A stretch of DNA of 35,108 nucleotides, from IMG/VR virus record IMGVR_UViG_3300028198_000279, positions 1-35,108 of that record; one strand, given 5' to 3'. How positions within the stretch are numbered: position 1 is the first letter of the stretch; each line of letters begins with the position of its first letter. Below, in pieces: positions 7,782-16,330 of the stretch. The notes under the pieces are model-generated. The model had not been told where the DNA came from. It ran no database searches and saw only the letters and a list, made by a program, of their open reading frames with translations. The position numbers and the translations under genes are program-made. The stretch is from a virus.

Positions 7782-10700
7782 TTAAAAGTTCACCAATCCC
7801 AAAATCTGGTTAATCGGAGCAAAACTTCCTGTAAACTTATAAGTATTACCTTTATACTTAAATACTATTCCTTCTGATGGAACTATTGAAGATAGTCCAC
7901 CAATTGCTTCTAATTTTTCAAGTTGGTGTTTTAACGTAGCCAACTTTTTAACATCTTTACCTCGTTTTACCTGTTTTATTGCCGCAATTACATCTCTTCT
8001 TATCTTTTGTACCGTACTATCTCCCGAAACTGCTAAATATCCACTAATATTCTTCAATATTTGTGCACCTACATCAAAAAATAAAACTTCAAAGGGTTTC
8101 ATATTCTGTTTTACCGTTTCTTGATGGTCATTCTTATCAAATGATAATACCCAGTCTAAAAAATCAGGAAATTTCTTCAAATCTTTTTTAATCGTTGGTA
8201 TCTTATATGACTTATCAAAAAACGCCCATCTTTTAGTTAAATTAATCAAAACTTTATTCGATATTTTTGCACTATGTTGTTTTGTTGCGTTAAAGATAAA
8301 TTCTTCCCAAAATGATTGATGATACATAGATAAAGTATCATTATCTTTTAATGCATATTCTTTTTGTAATTTATTTAATCTACTGATAAACCCAGCCTTC
8401 TTTTTTCCAAAATCTTGTACTTTAGATACTGTTAAAAATTGAGGTTTACCAATTTTATAATGTTTTTGTACGTGTTGATTAACTTGTTTAATCATACCTG
8501 CCAACATTCGTCCAGAACCTTTAAGTTCTCCAATTGCCTTCCCGCTATCATCATATTCTAATGCTCCGTGAAATACAATCTCTGCTTTATCATAATTGAT
8601 TACATTTGATGATGCTGGATACATGACTTCAAGATTCATCCAATTCTTACCATTACCAAAAATCTTTTCTTTTTGTGCATCGGATAATCTACCGATAGAT
8701 TTTCCCAAATCTTTCATTGCAAATACAAAGGCATCTCTAATATCACCTCTACCTGCAAACTTAGATGCTACTCCACTCGTATCCATCGAATTTGCTCCAA
8801 AATTCTTTAGTTGACCTTTATTTCTGGCCGTGACTAATTTTCCATCTTTCCAACTAACCATTAAATTTTGACCATCAAGTTTCTCTGTAACATTATCTTC
8901 ACGACTAAGATTTCCACCCAATCCTAAAGTAATAATGTTTTTTAAATCACCAAATGTCAAATTTTTATCATCAAAGGGATGATTCATGTGTCCATAGGCT
9001 CCACCCATTAATAATAACTCCTTTCCATTATCTTGTTTATCTGTAACTAATAAATTTACATATTCTTTTAAATCAAAAATATTATCACTATGAAATTTAT
9101 CCATTGGTGATAATTTAAGCTTTTTTGCTCTTTTTGTATTTTGTCCAACTGAGTCTATATCAACTCCGGCCGATACGGGTGCCTCAACTGCCACTCCTGT
9201 ATAATCTTTACCATCGGGAGTAATTCCGTTCCAATTAAGAACTTCCCAACCCAAACTACTCATTATAAATTTTATTCTATCTTTATATGCCTCTATTGGA
9301 TTTGTCTTACCAAATCTTTCACCGTAGGCTCCAGCTCCTTTTTTACCATATGCCACTGCCGGAACTATGTTTTTTGAAGTTGTATAATCAAGTCCTGGAT
9401 CTTTTGCAGAATCACTTATAATATAACTCAATAAATCCCAACCCGTATCATTGATTTGTTCATGAGAATACATATTTTCAATCCAAGACTTTGTAACTCG
9501 TTTGTAATCCTCAAATCCATCATAAAATGTTGGTGGGCCGTCATCCGTAGGAAACATACCACTATTAGCAACTTCTTTTAATAATTTTGGTATAATATTT
9601 GGATTATTAACTAAAAACCCATCATATACTTCAAATAATTTTTTAAATTTATTAGTCATCATTTGGAATACCCCTTTATCAAAGTATCCGAATGCCTTTT
9701 TAAATAATTTTTCTCTATTCTTTTCAAATTCAGGTGAACCAAGTAGTTGTCTTATAGTAGTTCCACTTACTTCCTTTCCACCAACTCTAACTGAAACGTG
9801 TGGTGCTGTATGAATGTATCCGTGTTCCTCGTATCCACTCATGTTATTTTTATTCTTTTTATAATCTTGATAATAAGTTTTTCCACCACTTTTCTTTGTT
9901 CCACCCGTTAATCTATCGGCGTCCTTTTCACCAAATATGTAAATTACTGCAGTTGTTTCTTCATCAAATTTATTTAATGTGTTTTTAGCAACATAAGGTG
10001 TTCTTTCTTTTATAATACGATTAGATGGTATACCCATTTTTTTCATATGACGAACTTTTTCCTTAAAGTTCATTGGATGTCTTGGTGGTTGTTTTATATC
10101 AGATGTAGTGATATATGCTACATCAACTTGTTTTTCTAACCATTTATAGGTTTTCAAATGGTGGGGCCCAAACGGTTGAAACCGTCCACCGTATACACCT
10201 ACGACTTTTTTAATTTTTGATTTTTCTTCTATCACATTAGTTGTGGCTTCACTTTTCTCACTAATGGAATATACAACATTTTTAGTATATAAGTCAAGCG
10301 TTTTATTAAGTTTTTCAACAGTCACTCCAGTATCTTTAATTGCACTTTTCTTCTCTGCCTTATCTGTAGTAACGTATGTGTCGTATTTATCACCTGGAGA
10401 ATGTTCATATTGACGAACTTTTAATTTAATTTTTGATTCATAATCGCTTGGTAAAGTATTCTCAATTCCTAAAAATTTAACCGCTCCTGGTATCAAATAT
10501 AAAGTCACTTCTTTTTTATTTAAATTCATCATTAACTGACTTGATGTCCAGAGTTTATTTTGTGCCCTAACTAAATCATATTTGGGGCCTTCATTTTGTT
10601 TATGATTATAAAACGATGGAAATACCTTCTTGTAATCTTTTTCTTTAGTTAATATCTCTAAAGAATTATTCAATCTCACTACAGAAGAATGTCTATCTGT

Positions 10701-12563
10701 TCCACTAGTATATCCTTGTTCTGGATGATAAATCCCGTGATTTGACTTAACTACTGGTTGTTTTAAATCTTGTATTTTCACATAAGGACTAACTCTACTT
10801 GTATTTTCTATTTCAACTAATTTATTTCCATCACTAATTAATGTATGTCCCTTAATACCACCATGATATGTTATAAGTGATTCAACTGCATCTTTTAAAG
10901 TCGTTTTAGAAAGTGCCTCTCTGATTCTTACACCATCTTTAGACATAGCCTTCTTTTTCTTTGCTTTATCAAAATCTTTCTCATCTCGTTTTACAAATAG
11001 TGCTGAATTTACAATTCCTATTCCATGAGAATTCATTCCTTCTGACCAATCTGTATCTTGGTCTATCATATAACATAACTCCACACCATAACCAGTTAGT
11101 TCCCTAACTACTTTTAGATTTGGATTATAATTTCTATCTCGGTTTTTACCTATTACAATATCATCACCAAATTTTTTGGCTATTGCAATACATTCATCTA
11201 CTTTACGATATTCATCATCTTTTCGTTGTTTATCTAATTGTTTTTTTACTTTATTAACTTTCTTTACACTTGGTGCACCACCAATAGATTCTTTTCTAAA
11301 AGTTCCAAATTTTGGTTGACCTGATTTTTTTGTTCTTTTTCCACGACTAACTAAATTTTCATCATCTGGTGAATTAACGGGTGTGGGTGCCTGATTATCA
11401 AGATAATTTGGTGGATTTAACATCTCGGTTGTAATCTTTTGTTTATCTAACCACTTTTTAGCCTGTTTACTTTTTATTGGTTTTTTAATAAATTTACTAA
11501 TTCCCTTTCTAACCAACATATTGAATTTTCTCTGTGCTTGTTTTGGATTCAAGGTAGCATTATTATCTACTAACATAAAGTTAGACCCACCAAATAATCC
11601 TTGAAAGTATGCCATATTTTTTTGAACATTATTCCAATACTTTTCTACAAGTTCAGATGGTAAAACTCTATCTCTTAATTTATTTCTCATTTGTGCAACT
11701 TCTAATGAAGTATTAACAAATACCATATAGGTATCATAACCTAAATCAATCAATTTTTGTCGTTCTTTTTTTACATCTGAAAATTTATGACCAGTACCAT
11801 CAATAATAACACCAAGTCTACCTTTTGAATATAACTTTAATCTTTGTTTACTCAATGCTTTAGCGTGTGTTCTCACTCCCATATGTGCACTATAACTTGG
11901 GTCTGTAATCTGTCTAAATAAATCATTTGACATATTATCTAAATCTGTTGTACCAAAATACTTTTTCAAAAACATTTCTAATTCTGTATCTTGATTAACA
12001 AGTTTTAATCCGTATGCTGAAGTGGTTAATTTATCGGGTATTCCAAACAATCCACCAGCAACATATGACTTTCCACTACCTGGCCCACCTGCAAGAAATA
12101 CTGCTTTGAATATTCCTGGATCATTTTTTCCTTCAAATAAATCATCTGCTTTCCAAATATCTTTTGGGTCTTGTGCCATATCTAAAACTTGTATTCGAGC
12201 TTTCGTAACTCCGTGTTTCTTAGTTAATATTTTTATTATCTTTTTAGCTTCGGAATGTGATTTAGCCTTTGTATAAAGTATATCTTCGTGTTTCTTACCT
12301 GGAGGAATACCCCAAATTACAAATTCTTTTTTACTTTCATCTATAGTATCTTCGTCAAATATATTAACTGTTTTATGTATTCTGAATGTGGCAGCTTTTC
12401 TACCATTGATAGTTGGCATGCCGTGGTCATCTTTACCAATATCTTTGATTTTCATTTTCTTGTTTTTAAATTTACCAACAAGAATAGTATCACCAATATT
12501 AACTGGTATATTTATATCTTCTTCTATCAGGGGTTTAGTTAACCATTCAGTTAATTTATTCAC
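7782..12563 (-). CDS. 1593-residue multi-enzyme protein: P-loop kinase, Ntn-hydrolase, HIGH nucleotidyltransferase, RNA-ligase-like domain
   Basis: Starts with GTG (GGA 8 bases upstream). Domains seen in order: a short leader MNKLTEWLTKPLIEE; a small SH3-like segment at 20-65; a zeta-toxin/polynucleotide-kinase-like P-loop at about 150-350 (Walker A GGPGSGKS 159-166, IIDGTG 253-258); an acyltransferase/choloylglycine-hydrolase type Ntn fold at about 458-700 (Cys458, NRD 474-476, EGMNSHGIGIVNS 508-520, NH 608-609); a HIGH-superfamily nucleotidyltransferase at about 785-970 (GRFQPFGPHH 793-802, VSGTTIR 932-938); an unassigned part at 980-1150; and a covalent nucleotidyltransferase at about 1150-1593 (EKLDG 1227-1231 with Lys1228, NLEVMYP 1310-1316, EGIVFKYKG 1564-1572, YKFTG 1575-1579). 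Domain joints coincide with IDE/S, LFE/G, VDE/C, IEE/K and LFE/V. Kinase plus ligase suggests RNA end repair; packaging in the head is inferred. Confidence 0.85.
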   Translation of the reverse strand: MNKLTEWLTKPLIEEDINIPVNIGDTILVGKFKNKKMKIKDIGKDDHGMPTINGRKAATFRIHKTVNIFDEDTIDESKKEFVIWGIPPGKKHEDILYTKAKSHSEAKKIIKILTKKHGVTKARIQVLDMAQDPKDIWKADDLFEGKNDPGIFKAVFLAGGPGSGKSYVAGGLFGIPDKLTTSAYGLKLVNQDTELEMFLKKYFGTTDLDNMSNDLFRQITDPSYSAHMGVRTHAKALSKQRLKLYSKGRLGVIIDGTGHKFSDVKKERQKLIDLGYDTYMVFVNTSLEVAQMRNKLRDRVLPSELVEKYWNNVQKNMAYFQGLFGGSNFMLVDNNATLNPKQAQRKFNMLVRKGISKFIKKPIKSKQAKKWLDKQKITTEMLNPPNYLDNQAPTPVNSPDDENLVSRGKRTKKSGQPKFGTFRKESIGGAPSVKKVNKVKKQLDKQRKDDEYRKVDECIAIAKKFGDDIVIGKNRDRNYNPNLKVVRELTGYGVELCYMIDQDTDWSEGMNSHGIGIVNSALFVKRDEKDFDKAKKKKAMSKDGVRIREALSKTTLKDAVESLITYHGGIKGHTLISDGNKLVEIENTSRVSPYVKIQDLKQPVVKSNHGIYHPEQGYTSGTDRHSSVVRLNNSLEILTKEKDYKKVFPSFYNHKQNEGPKYDLVRAQNKLWTSSQLMMNLNKKEVTLYLIPGAVKFLGIENTLPSDYESKIKLKVRQYEHSPGDKYDTYVTTDKAEKKSAIKDTGVTVEKLNKTLDLYTKNVVYSISEKSEATTNVIEEKSKIKKVVGVYGGRFQPFGPHHLKTYKWLEKQVDVAYITTSDIKQPPRHPMNFKEKVRHMKKMGIPSNRIIKERTPYVAKNTLNKFDEETTAVIYIFGEKDADRLTGGTKKSGGKTYYQDYKKNKNNMSGYEEHGYIHTAPHVSVRVGGKEVSGTTIRQLLGSPEFEKNREKLFKKAFGYFDKGVFQMMTNKFKKLFEVYDGFLVNNPNIIPKLLKEVANSGMFPTDDGPPTFYDGFEDYKRVTKSWIENMYSHEQINDTGWDLLSYIISDSAKDPGLDYTTSKNIVPAVAYGKKGAGAYGERFGKTNPIEAYKDRIKFIMSSLGWEVLNWNGITPDGKDYTGVAVEAPVSAGVDIDSVGQNTKRAKKLKLSPMDKFHSDNIFDLKEYVNLLVTDKQDNGKELLLMGGAYGHMNHPFDDKNLTFGDLKNIITLGLGGNLSREDNVTEKLDGQNLMVSWKDGKLVTARNKGQLKNFGANSMDTSGVASKFAGRGDIRDAFVFAMKDLGKSIGRLSDAQKEKIFGNGKNWMNLEVMYPASSNVINYDKAEIVFHGALEYDDSGKAIGELKGSGRMLAGMIKQVNQHVQKHYKIGKPQFLTVSKVQDFGKKKAGFISRLNKLQKEYALKDNDTLSMYHQSFWEEFIFNATKQHSAKISNKVLINLTKRWAFFDKSYKIPTIKKDLKKFPDFLDWVLSFDKNDHQETVKQNMKPFEVLFFDVGAQILKNISGYLAVSGDSTVQKIRRDVIAAIKQVKRGKDVKKLATLKHQLEKLEAIGGLSSIVPSEGIVFKYKGNTYKFTGSFAPINQILGLVNF

Positions 12564-12580
12564 TTGTATTTTCCGTTAAG

Positions 12581-13078
12581 TTATACTGAAAGTGCTCTCT
12601 TATACCATCCAAATATAAATCTCTCTTGTTCTGGTTTTCTATTCACTAAATCATAATAGTGTTTTAGACGATAACAACGAACTCTATCTACAGATGGATT
12701 ATATTTTGACAATGCTGCCTTAGTACCTGGCCCAAATCCTCCATCGACTGATATTTTACCACCCTTACCATTGATTGCACTTTGTAAAATCTTTACTGCT
12801 GTTCTTCTACCTTGATTTACACACATATCAAAATAAATATGTTTTAAATTATCAGATACATCATCTATTTTATTCTTATCCCAATAATCTTTTTTATAGA
12901 TTTCTTTAGCACCTTCTTTAGTAAGGTTCTTGATATCTACATCAGGATAAAATCTCTTTGCTATACCAAAATTGGTTTCGCCCCCTAAATCACTCGGATC
13001 GTGAACATATCCACCCTCGTGTTCTAAAGTTAAATCAATTATTTCATCAAATGTAGTTAGTGTTTCATTATTTGCCAT
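12581..13078 (-). CDS. GH108-type lysozyme (N-acetylmuramidase) with peptidoglycan-binding domain
   Basis: 165 residues from the ATG at 13078. A perfect GGAGG lies 6 bases upstream, so I reject the longer frame from 13132, which would overlap the neighbouring gene. The enzyme cuts the MurNAc-GlcNAc bond of peptidoglycan. Residues 16-24 read LTLEHEGGY, the family's E-G-G-Y active-site motif (Glu21), followed by DLGGETNFGI, and KDYWDKNKID in the middle. The C-terminal half (about 95-160) has VDGGFGPGTKAAL, the pattern of the second domain of the family. There is no signal peptide, so it needs a holin or acts at another stage. Its place among leader-bearing cargo genes is unusual for an endolysin and leaves open a virion role, although it carries no obvious leader itself. 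Confidence 0.9.
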   Translation of the reverse strand: MANNETLTTFDEIIDLTLEHEGGYVHDPSDLGGETNFGIAKRFYPDVDIKNLTKEGAKEIYKKDYWDKNKIDDVSDNLKHIYFDMCVNQGRRTAVKILQSAINGKGGKISVDGGFGPGTKAALSKYNPSVDRVRCYRLKHYYDLVNRKPEQERFIFGWYKRALSV

Positions 13079-13084
13079 AAATAA

Positions 13085-13089
13085 CCTCC
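13085..13089 (-). promoter_or_regulatory. Shine-Dalgarno deciding the lysozyme start
   Basis: Coding strand TACGGAGGTTATTTATG: a full GGAGG six bases before the ATG at 13078. It is the strongest ribosome site I see in the window and selects the 165-residue lysozyme over an 18-residue longer frame. Confidence 0.85.
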
Positions 13090-13097
13090 GTATTAAA

Positions 13098-13331
13098 TTA
13101 AATAGCTTTTTTAATATGTTTAGATTTTCCATTCGTTAATTTTTCTTCTTGTTTTAATTTTACATCAGGTTTCCCTGTCAATTTATATCCAAGAACTTCT
13201 GCATTACTCATTCGAACCTTTTCAAATTCAGCTCTGTCCTTCTCATTCAACTCTCCACCAAACCCCTCATGTATCACTCGTTCAAGTTCTTCACCAATCA
13301 TTCTATGTATAGCTGCTTTTGTTATTTTCAT
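13098..13331 (-). CDS. Small leader-bearing basic protein, candidate head cargo
   Basis: 77 residues. The leader MKITKAAIHRMIGEELERVI is followed by HE/GFGGELNE/KDRAE, giving two candidate gp21 sites: VIHE at 19-22 and ELNE at 26-29. The remaining 48 residues are charged and Lys-rich (PDVKLKQEEKLTNGKSKHIKK) without a recognised fold. It starts one base after the stop of the next leader-bearing gene and shares the MKITK start with it. T4 internal proteins are likewise small and basic, and have a short targeting leader removed by gp21; equivalence is inferred from the pattern. Confidence 0.7.
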   Translation of the reverse strand: MKITKAAIHRMIGEELERVIHEGFGGELNEKDRAEFEKVRMSNAEVLGYKLTGKPDVKLKQEEKLTNGKSKHIKKAI

Positions 13332-13332
13332 T

Positions 13333-13572
13333 TTAATCCCACCCTGAATGATTTTTTTCTAAGTGTCTATAAATCATAGTAACTATTTTTTTGAGAGTCT
13401 GTGCATGTTTTTTTAATTTTGCATCTTTTCTAGTATCAGTATTTCTTCCAACAAACCACTCAAAATTTTCAACTGCATCACCAAGTTCATAATATGCACT
13501 TTTAAGATTCATTTGTTCCTTTAACAATTCTTCTCTAATGATTTCTCTTAGTTGTGTTTTAGTTATTTTCAT
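13333..13572 (-). CDS. Small leader-bearing helical protein, candidate head cargo
   Basis: 79 residues; the ATG overlaps the end of the 728-residue gene by four bases (ATGA type). The N-terminus MKITKTQLREIIREELLKE is the clearest example of the leader type: Lys-rich start, amphipathic LREIIREEL helix, ending in LKE/Q. The mature part (about 60 residues) appears to be two helices (SAYYELGDAVENFEWFVG and LKKHAQTLKKIVTMIYRHLE). No catalytic motif. Likely translated by coupling with the polyprotein upstream. Confidence 0.72.
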   Translation of the reverse strand: MKITKTQLREIIREELLKEQMNLKSAYYELGDAVENFEWFVGRNTDTRKDAKLKKHAQTLKKIVTMIYRHLEKNHSGWD

Positions 13573-15755
13573 TTTACTTTATTTCCTAACAATTTTACCC
13601 ATTCGTCATATTTTAATGAGACTGAACCTGTCCTTATGTTTCCATAATTAATGTTATCCATATCTCTAGCTCTACCACCACCGATTACTTTCAATGCCCT
13701 TTTTCTAAAATCATTTGGTATTACATCTTTTCCGGATCTTGCTACTCTTACGTCAATCCAGGGATTGTGGTTTGCCTGTTTTATAACTCTAACCTTTACA
13801 GGTATTTTAAGAAGTCTTCTCATATATGGTTTTAATTTTCTTGCGTATTTCGGATATTCTGACCATTCTTCTTTTGAAATTTTTTCATTTACGGATTCTT
13901 TAAGTGGTTTTCCATTTCTCAAAACCCTCTTAATAAATTTTACTCTTATTTGACTATCAAAATTTGATTTAGATAATTTTGCATCAGATGCAAACATTCC
14001 ACCAGTTGCTTTCTTTTTAGCAACTAAACCCATATGAATATTTTTACCATCATTTTTCGCAACATAATACTGAGCATAACCATAATCTATGGTATCTTTT
14101 GGTTGAATACTATCAAATTTTACGGCTTCATTTACGGATTCGTCAATCGGAGTCATATATCCACCAATCTTTTTCTTCTTTATCATAGTCATTGGTATGG
14201 TGTATCTCCAATTATCATTTGGATTATAAACTTTCATTCCTTTAGAGTCTATACTCACTACTTTAACGGTGTCTTTCCATTTTCCATAATTAAGTAAATA
14301 CCATTTCCCTACTTCTACATATCCACCTTTACTATGTGCTATTTTTGCTTCATTTACTGATTCCATTACACCAAATGCAATATCACCAACAACTCTATCT
14401 GGTTTAGATACATTTTTCTTATTTAAAATACCATATCTTTTACCATTCAACTTAAATGTATATCGTGGTAATCCCATACTTGTTTGGAAATCAGATTTAA
14501 TTCTAACCTTTTTTAACGCTCTACCAACATCCATAAAGTTTTTTGCAGATTTCACTATTTTTTCTATTGTGTCTAATTCTTTTGATTCATTTACTGATTC
14601 TTTTAACTTAACAATCTTATAATTTCCTCTGAATTGCCAATCCAATCCATTTAATTGATTTTTTGCGTCCTTTTCAGATTTAAATTGTAATGCGTCTTTT
14701 ACTTTTTTAACATCTCTGGATTTATTACTTAAATATCTATTTTTATCCTTCTTATATTGAATTACATATTTTAAGTTTCCTTCATTTACGGATTCATTTG
14801 CGTTTCGAAGTGCCACTTTTACTGTAGAATTTAAAGATAAACCTTTTTTAATTTTTTCAATTTTCTTAACAGCCCCTGTCATATTACCACTCATCTTTTT
14901 AGCTATATCTACTGCTTTCTTAATTAATATAGTAGAAACTCCTTCTTTCACAGATTCAAGTGATAACCATCCTTTTTTATTAGCTAAATCCCAAGTTTTT
15001 GGTGTAAAATGTTCTTTTCTATTACCTGGTGCAGCAAACATATAACTTGTTCCCCCAACACGACCAGTTTTAACACTTTTCAAAGTATATACTCTACGAG
15101 GGTCACTCTTAAATCTTACTTTCATTTTATTAATATCTTTTTTTTGTGGGCGAAGTGTTGTTTTGAATGAACCTTCATTTGCCGTTTCTTTTTTCAAACG
15201 ACTTTTTTCTGCTCTACCTCTATTTGTAGATTCTTTTTCAAATCCCATAATTTTTCCTCCCTTATGTGATGCGTCCTTACCATCACCATTACCGTAAGTT
15301 CCTTTTTTTCTGTTATACTGATTTAATTCTGCTCTATATTTTTTTGCTTTCGGAGATGAACCATATTTCTTGTATTCTGCTTTATAATCTCGTTCTTCTT
15401 TTATACCAAGAACTTTAGTTAAATTTAACAATACATCTATTATTTCATCAGATCTAAAACCATCAAGTTTACGATGAAATGGTTTAATCTTTGGATGATT
15501 GTAAACTTTCATTATTGTTTTAGCTGTTTTACCGTTCAAACGCATACCATCAACTTCACCATACTTGTTAGCTTTAGCCAATTTTTCAATTTTTTGAATT
15601 GGTGTCATTTTCTTTAGTTCATTTACGGATTTTATTTCTTGTCTTATAACACGGCGTAACTTTTCCCTTATAGCTTCTTCCTTTGCCCATTTCTTAGCCA
15701 TTTCTGGATCGTTTGCGTACATCCATTTTCTCTGTTTATCTGATTTGAAGGGCAT
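13569..15755 (-). CDS. 728-residue putative head-cargo polyprotein with repeated ESVNE linkers
   Basis: The first 28 residues, MPFKSDKQRKWMYANDPEMA and on, match an F-x-S-x-K-Q-R-x-x-x-x-A-N-x-P motif common at the start of small phage proteins. An IREKLRRVIRQEIKSVNE helix ends at Glu46. After this, nearly identical linkers recur: TANE194, SVKE271, SVNE325, SVNE390, SVNE469, SVNE543 and SVNE624. They divide the chain into a 46-residue leader and blocks of 148, 77, 54, 65, 79, 74, 81 and 104 residues. The blocks are strongly basic, differ in sequence, and several look like small beta folds (GYVEVGKWYLLNYGKWKDTV; YTFKLNGKRYGILNK). T4-type gp21 cuts after Glu in I/L-x-E; V-x-E is close. I infer that the chain is cut into small basic proteins inside the prohead. 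I recognise no enzyme domain. Confidence 0.82.
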   Translation of the reverse strand: MPFKSDKQRKWMYANDPEMAKKWAKEEAIREKLRRVIRQEIKSVNELKKMTPIQKIEKLAKANKYGEVDGMRLNGKTAKTIMKVYNHPKIKPFHRKLDGFRSDEIIDVLLNLTKVLGIKEERDYKAEYKKYGSSPKAKKYRAELNQYNRKKGTYGNGDGKDASHKGGKIMGFEKESTNRGRAEKSRLKKETANEGSFKTTLRPQKKDINKMKVRFKSDPRRVYTLKSVKTGRVGGTSYMFAAPGNRKEHFTPKTWDLANKKGWLSLESVKEGVSTILIKKAVDIAKKMSGNMTGAVKKIEKIKKGLSLNSTVKVALRNANESVNEGNLKYVIQYKKDKNRYLSNKSRDVKKVKDALQFKSEKDAKNQLNGLDWQFRGNYKIVKLKESVNESKELDTIEKIVKSAKNFMDVGRALKKVRIKSDFQTSMGLPRYTFKLNGKRYGILNKKNVSKPDRVVGDIAFGVMESVNEAKIAHSKGGYVEVGKWYLLNYGKWKDTVKVVSIDSKGMKVYNPNDNWRYTIPMTMIKKKKIGGYMTPIDESVNEAVKFDSIQPKDTIDYGYAQYYVAKNDGKNIHMGLVAKKKATGGMFASDAKLSKSNFDSQIRVKFIKRVLRNGKPLKESVNEKISKEEWSEYPKYARKLKPYMRRLLKIPVKVRVIKQANHNPWIDVRVARSGKDVIPNDFRKRALKVIGGGRARDMDNINYGNIRTGSVSLKYDEWVKLLGNKVK

Positions 15756-15760
15756 TTTAA

Positions 15761-16048
15761 TTAAAATGCTCTCTCTATAGAATCATAATCACTAAATTTC
15801 TTTTTAGCATATGCGAATAATTTTTTGTCTAATGCGTTTCGAGCAATATTTGTTTCATTTGCTCGTCTTAAATAATCTTGAACTATATTAAGTCCTTTAT
15901 ATGCTTGTTCTAATTTTTTATCTACTTCTTTTGCCAAAATTATTCTAGCTTCTGTATGATTATTTACATCAGTAAGTCGCTCTATTTTATTAATAAGAGC
16001 TCCACCAAGTTCTTTCTTTTCTGTTAATATTTCTTTTAATTTTATCAT
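15761..16048 (-). CDS. Small leader-bearing helical protein, candidate head cargo
   Basis: 95 residues beginning MIKLKEILTE/KKELGG, the shorter of the two leader types in this block (MIKLKE followed by I/L and ending in TE or KE). The remainder is helical and basic (GGALINKIERLTDVNNHTEA, later KKLEQAYKGLNIVQDYLRRA), with no catalytic motif. Five bases separate it from the polyprotein gene and its ATG overlaps the stop of the next gene upstream. The DNA just inside the start is shared with the two leader genes upstream. Confidence 0.7.
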   Translation of the reverse strand: MIKLKEILTEKKELGGALINKIERLTDVNNHTEARIILAKEVDKKLEQAYKGLNIVQDYLRRANETNIARNALDKKLFAYAKKKFSDYDSIERAF

Positions 16049-16326
16049 TATTTAAATTCCTTATATCCCATTTTACTTAACATACTATGTAAACCTACCA
16101 TAAAAGTAGTTAAGGCCTTATCTGTATCTGCCATTTTCTCATACTTTTTCACGAGATTACCTACATCAGTTCCAATTTTTCCTAACTTTTTATATAATTC
16201 AGCATCTGGATTTCTTTCATTTATAGTAGCCTCATGTTTCTTAGTAGAGGATTCTAATGTTGGTAAAGGTTCTCCAAATTTTCTTTTCCAAGAGTGTTCT
16301 TTTATTAATTCTTTTAATTTTATCAT
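16048..16326 (-). CDS. Leader-bearing cargo candidate, tandem paralogue A
   Basis: 92 residues; GGAG 8 bases before the ATG. Residues 1-25 are almost the same as in the next gene upstream: MIKLKELIKEHSWKRKFGEP, then LPTLE. This is followed by STKKHEATINE/R. After INE at about residue 38 the two proteins are unrelated, this one reading NPDAELYKKLGKIGTDVGNL and on, a small helical domain. The sharp change from identity to no similarity at the x-N-E motif supports a removable leader of about 38 residues, perhaps with an earlier cut after LIKE10. Confidence 0.75.
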   Translation of the reverse strand: MIKLKELIKEHSWKRKFGEPLPTLESSTKKHEATINERNPDAELYKKLGKIGTDVGNLVKKYEKMADTDKALTTFMVGLHSMLSKMGYKEFK

Positions 16327-16327
16327 T
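16243..16327 (-). repeat. 85-base direct repeat, copy 1 (leader module)
   Basis: Covers codons for the leader of paralogue A up to its start. It differs from copy 2 (16574-16658) at only three of 85 positions, while sequence downstream of the leader in the two genes is unrelated. This marks a duplicated targeting-leader cassette fused to different cargo. Confidence 0.88.
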
Positions 16328-16330
16328 ACT

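Noticed and set aside
13079-13132. N-terminal extension of the lysozyme frame
   Set aside because: It overlaps the upstream cargo gene, while a perfect GGAGG six bases before the ATG at 13078 decides the shorter start.
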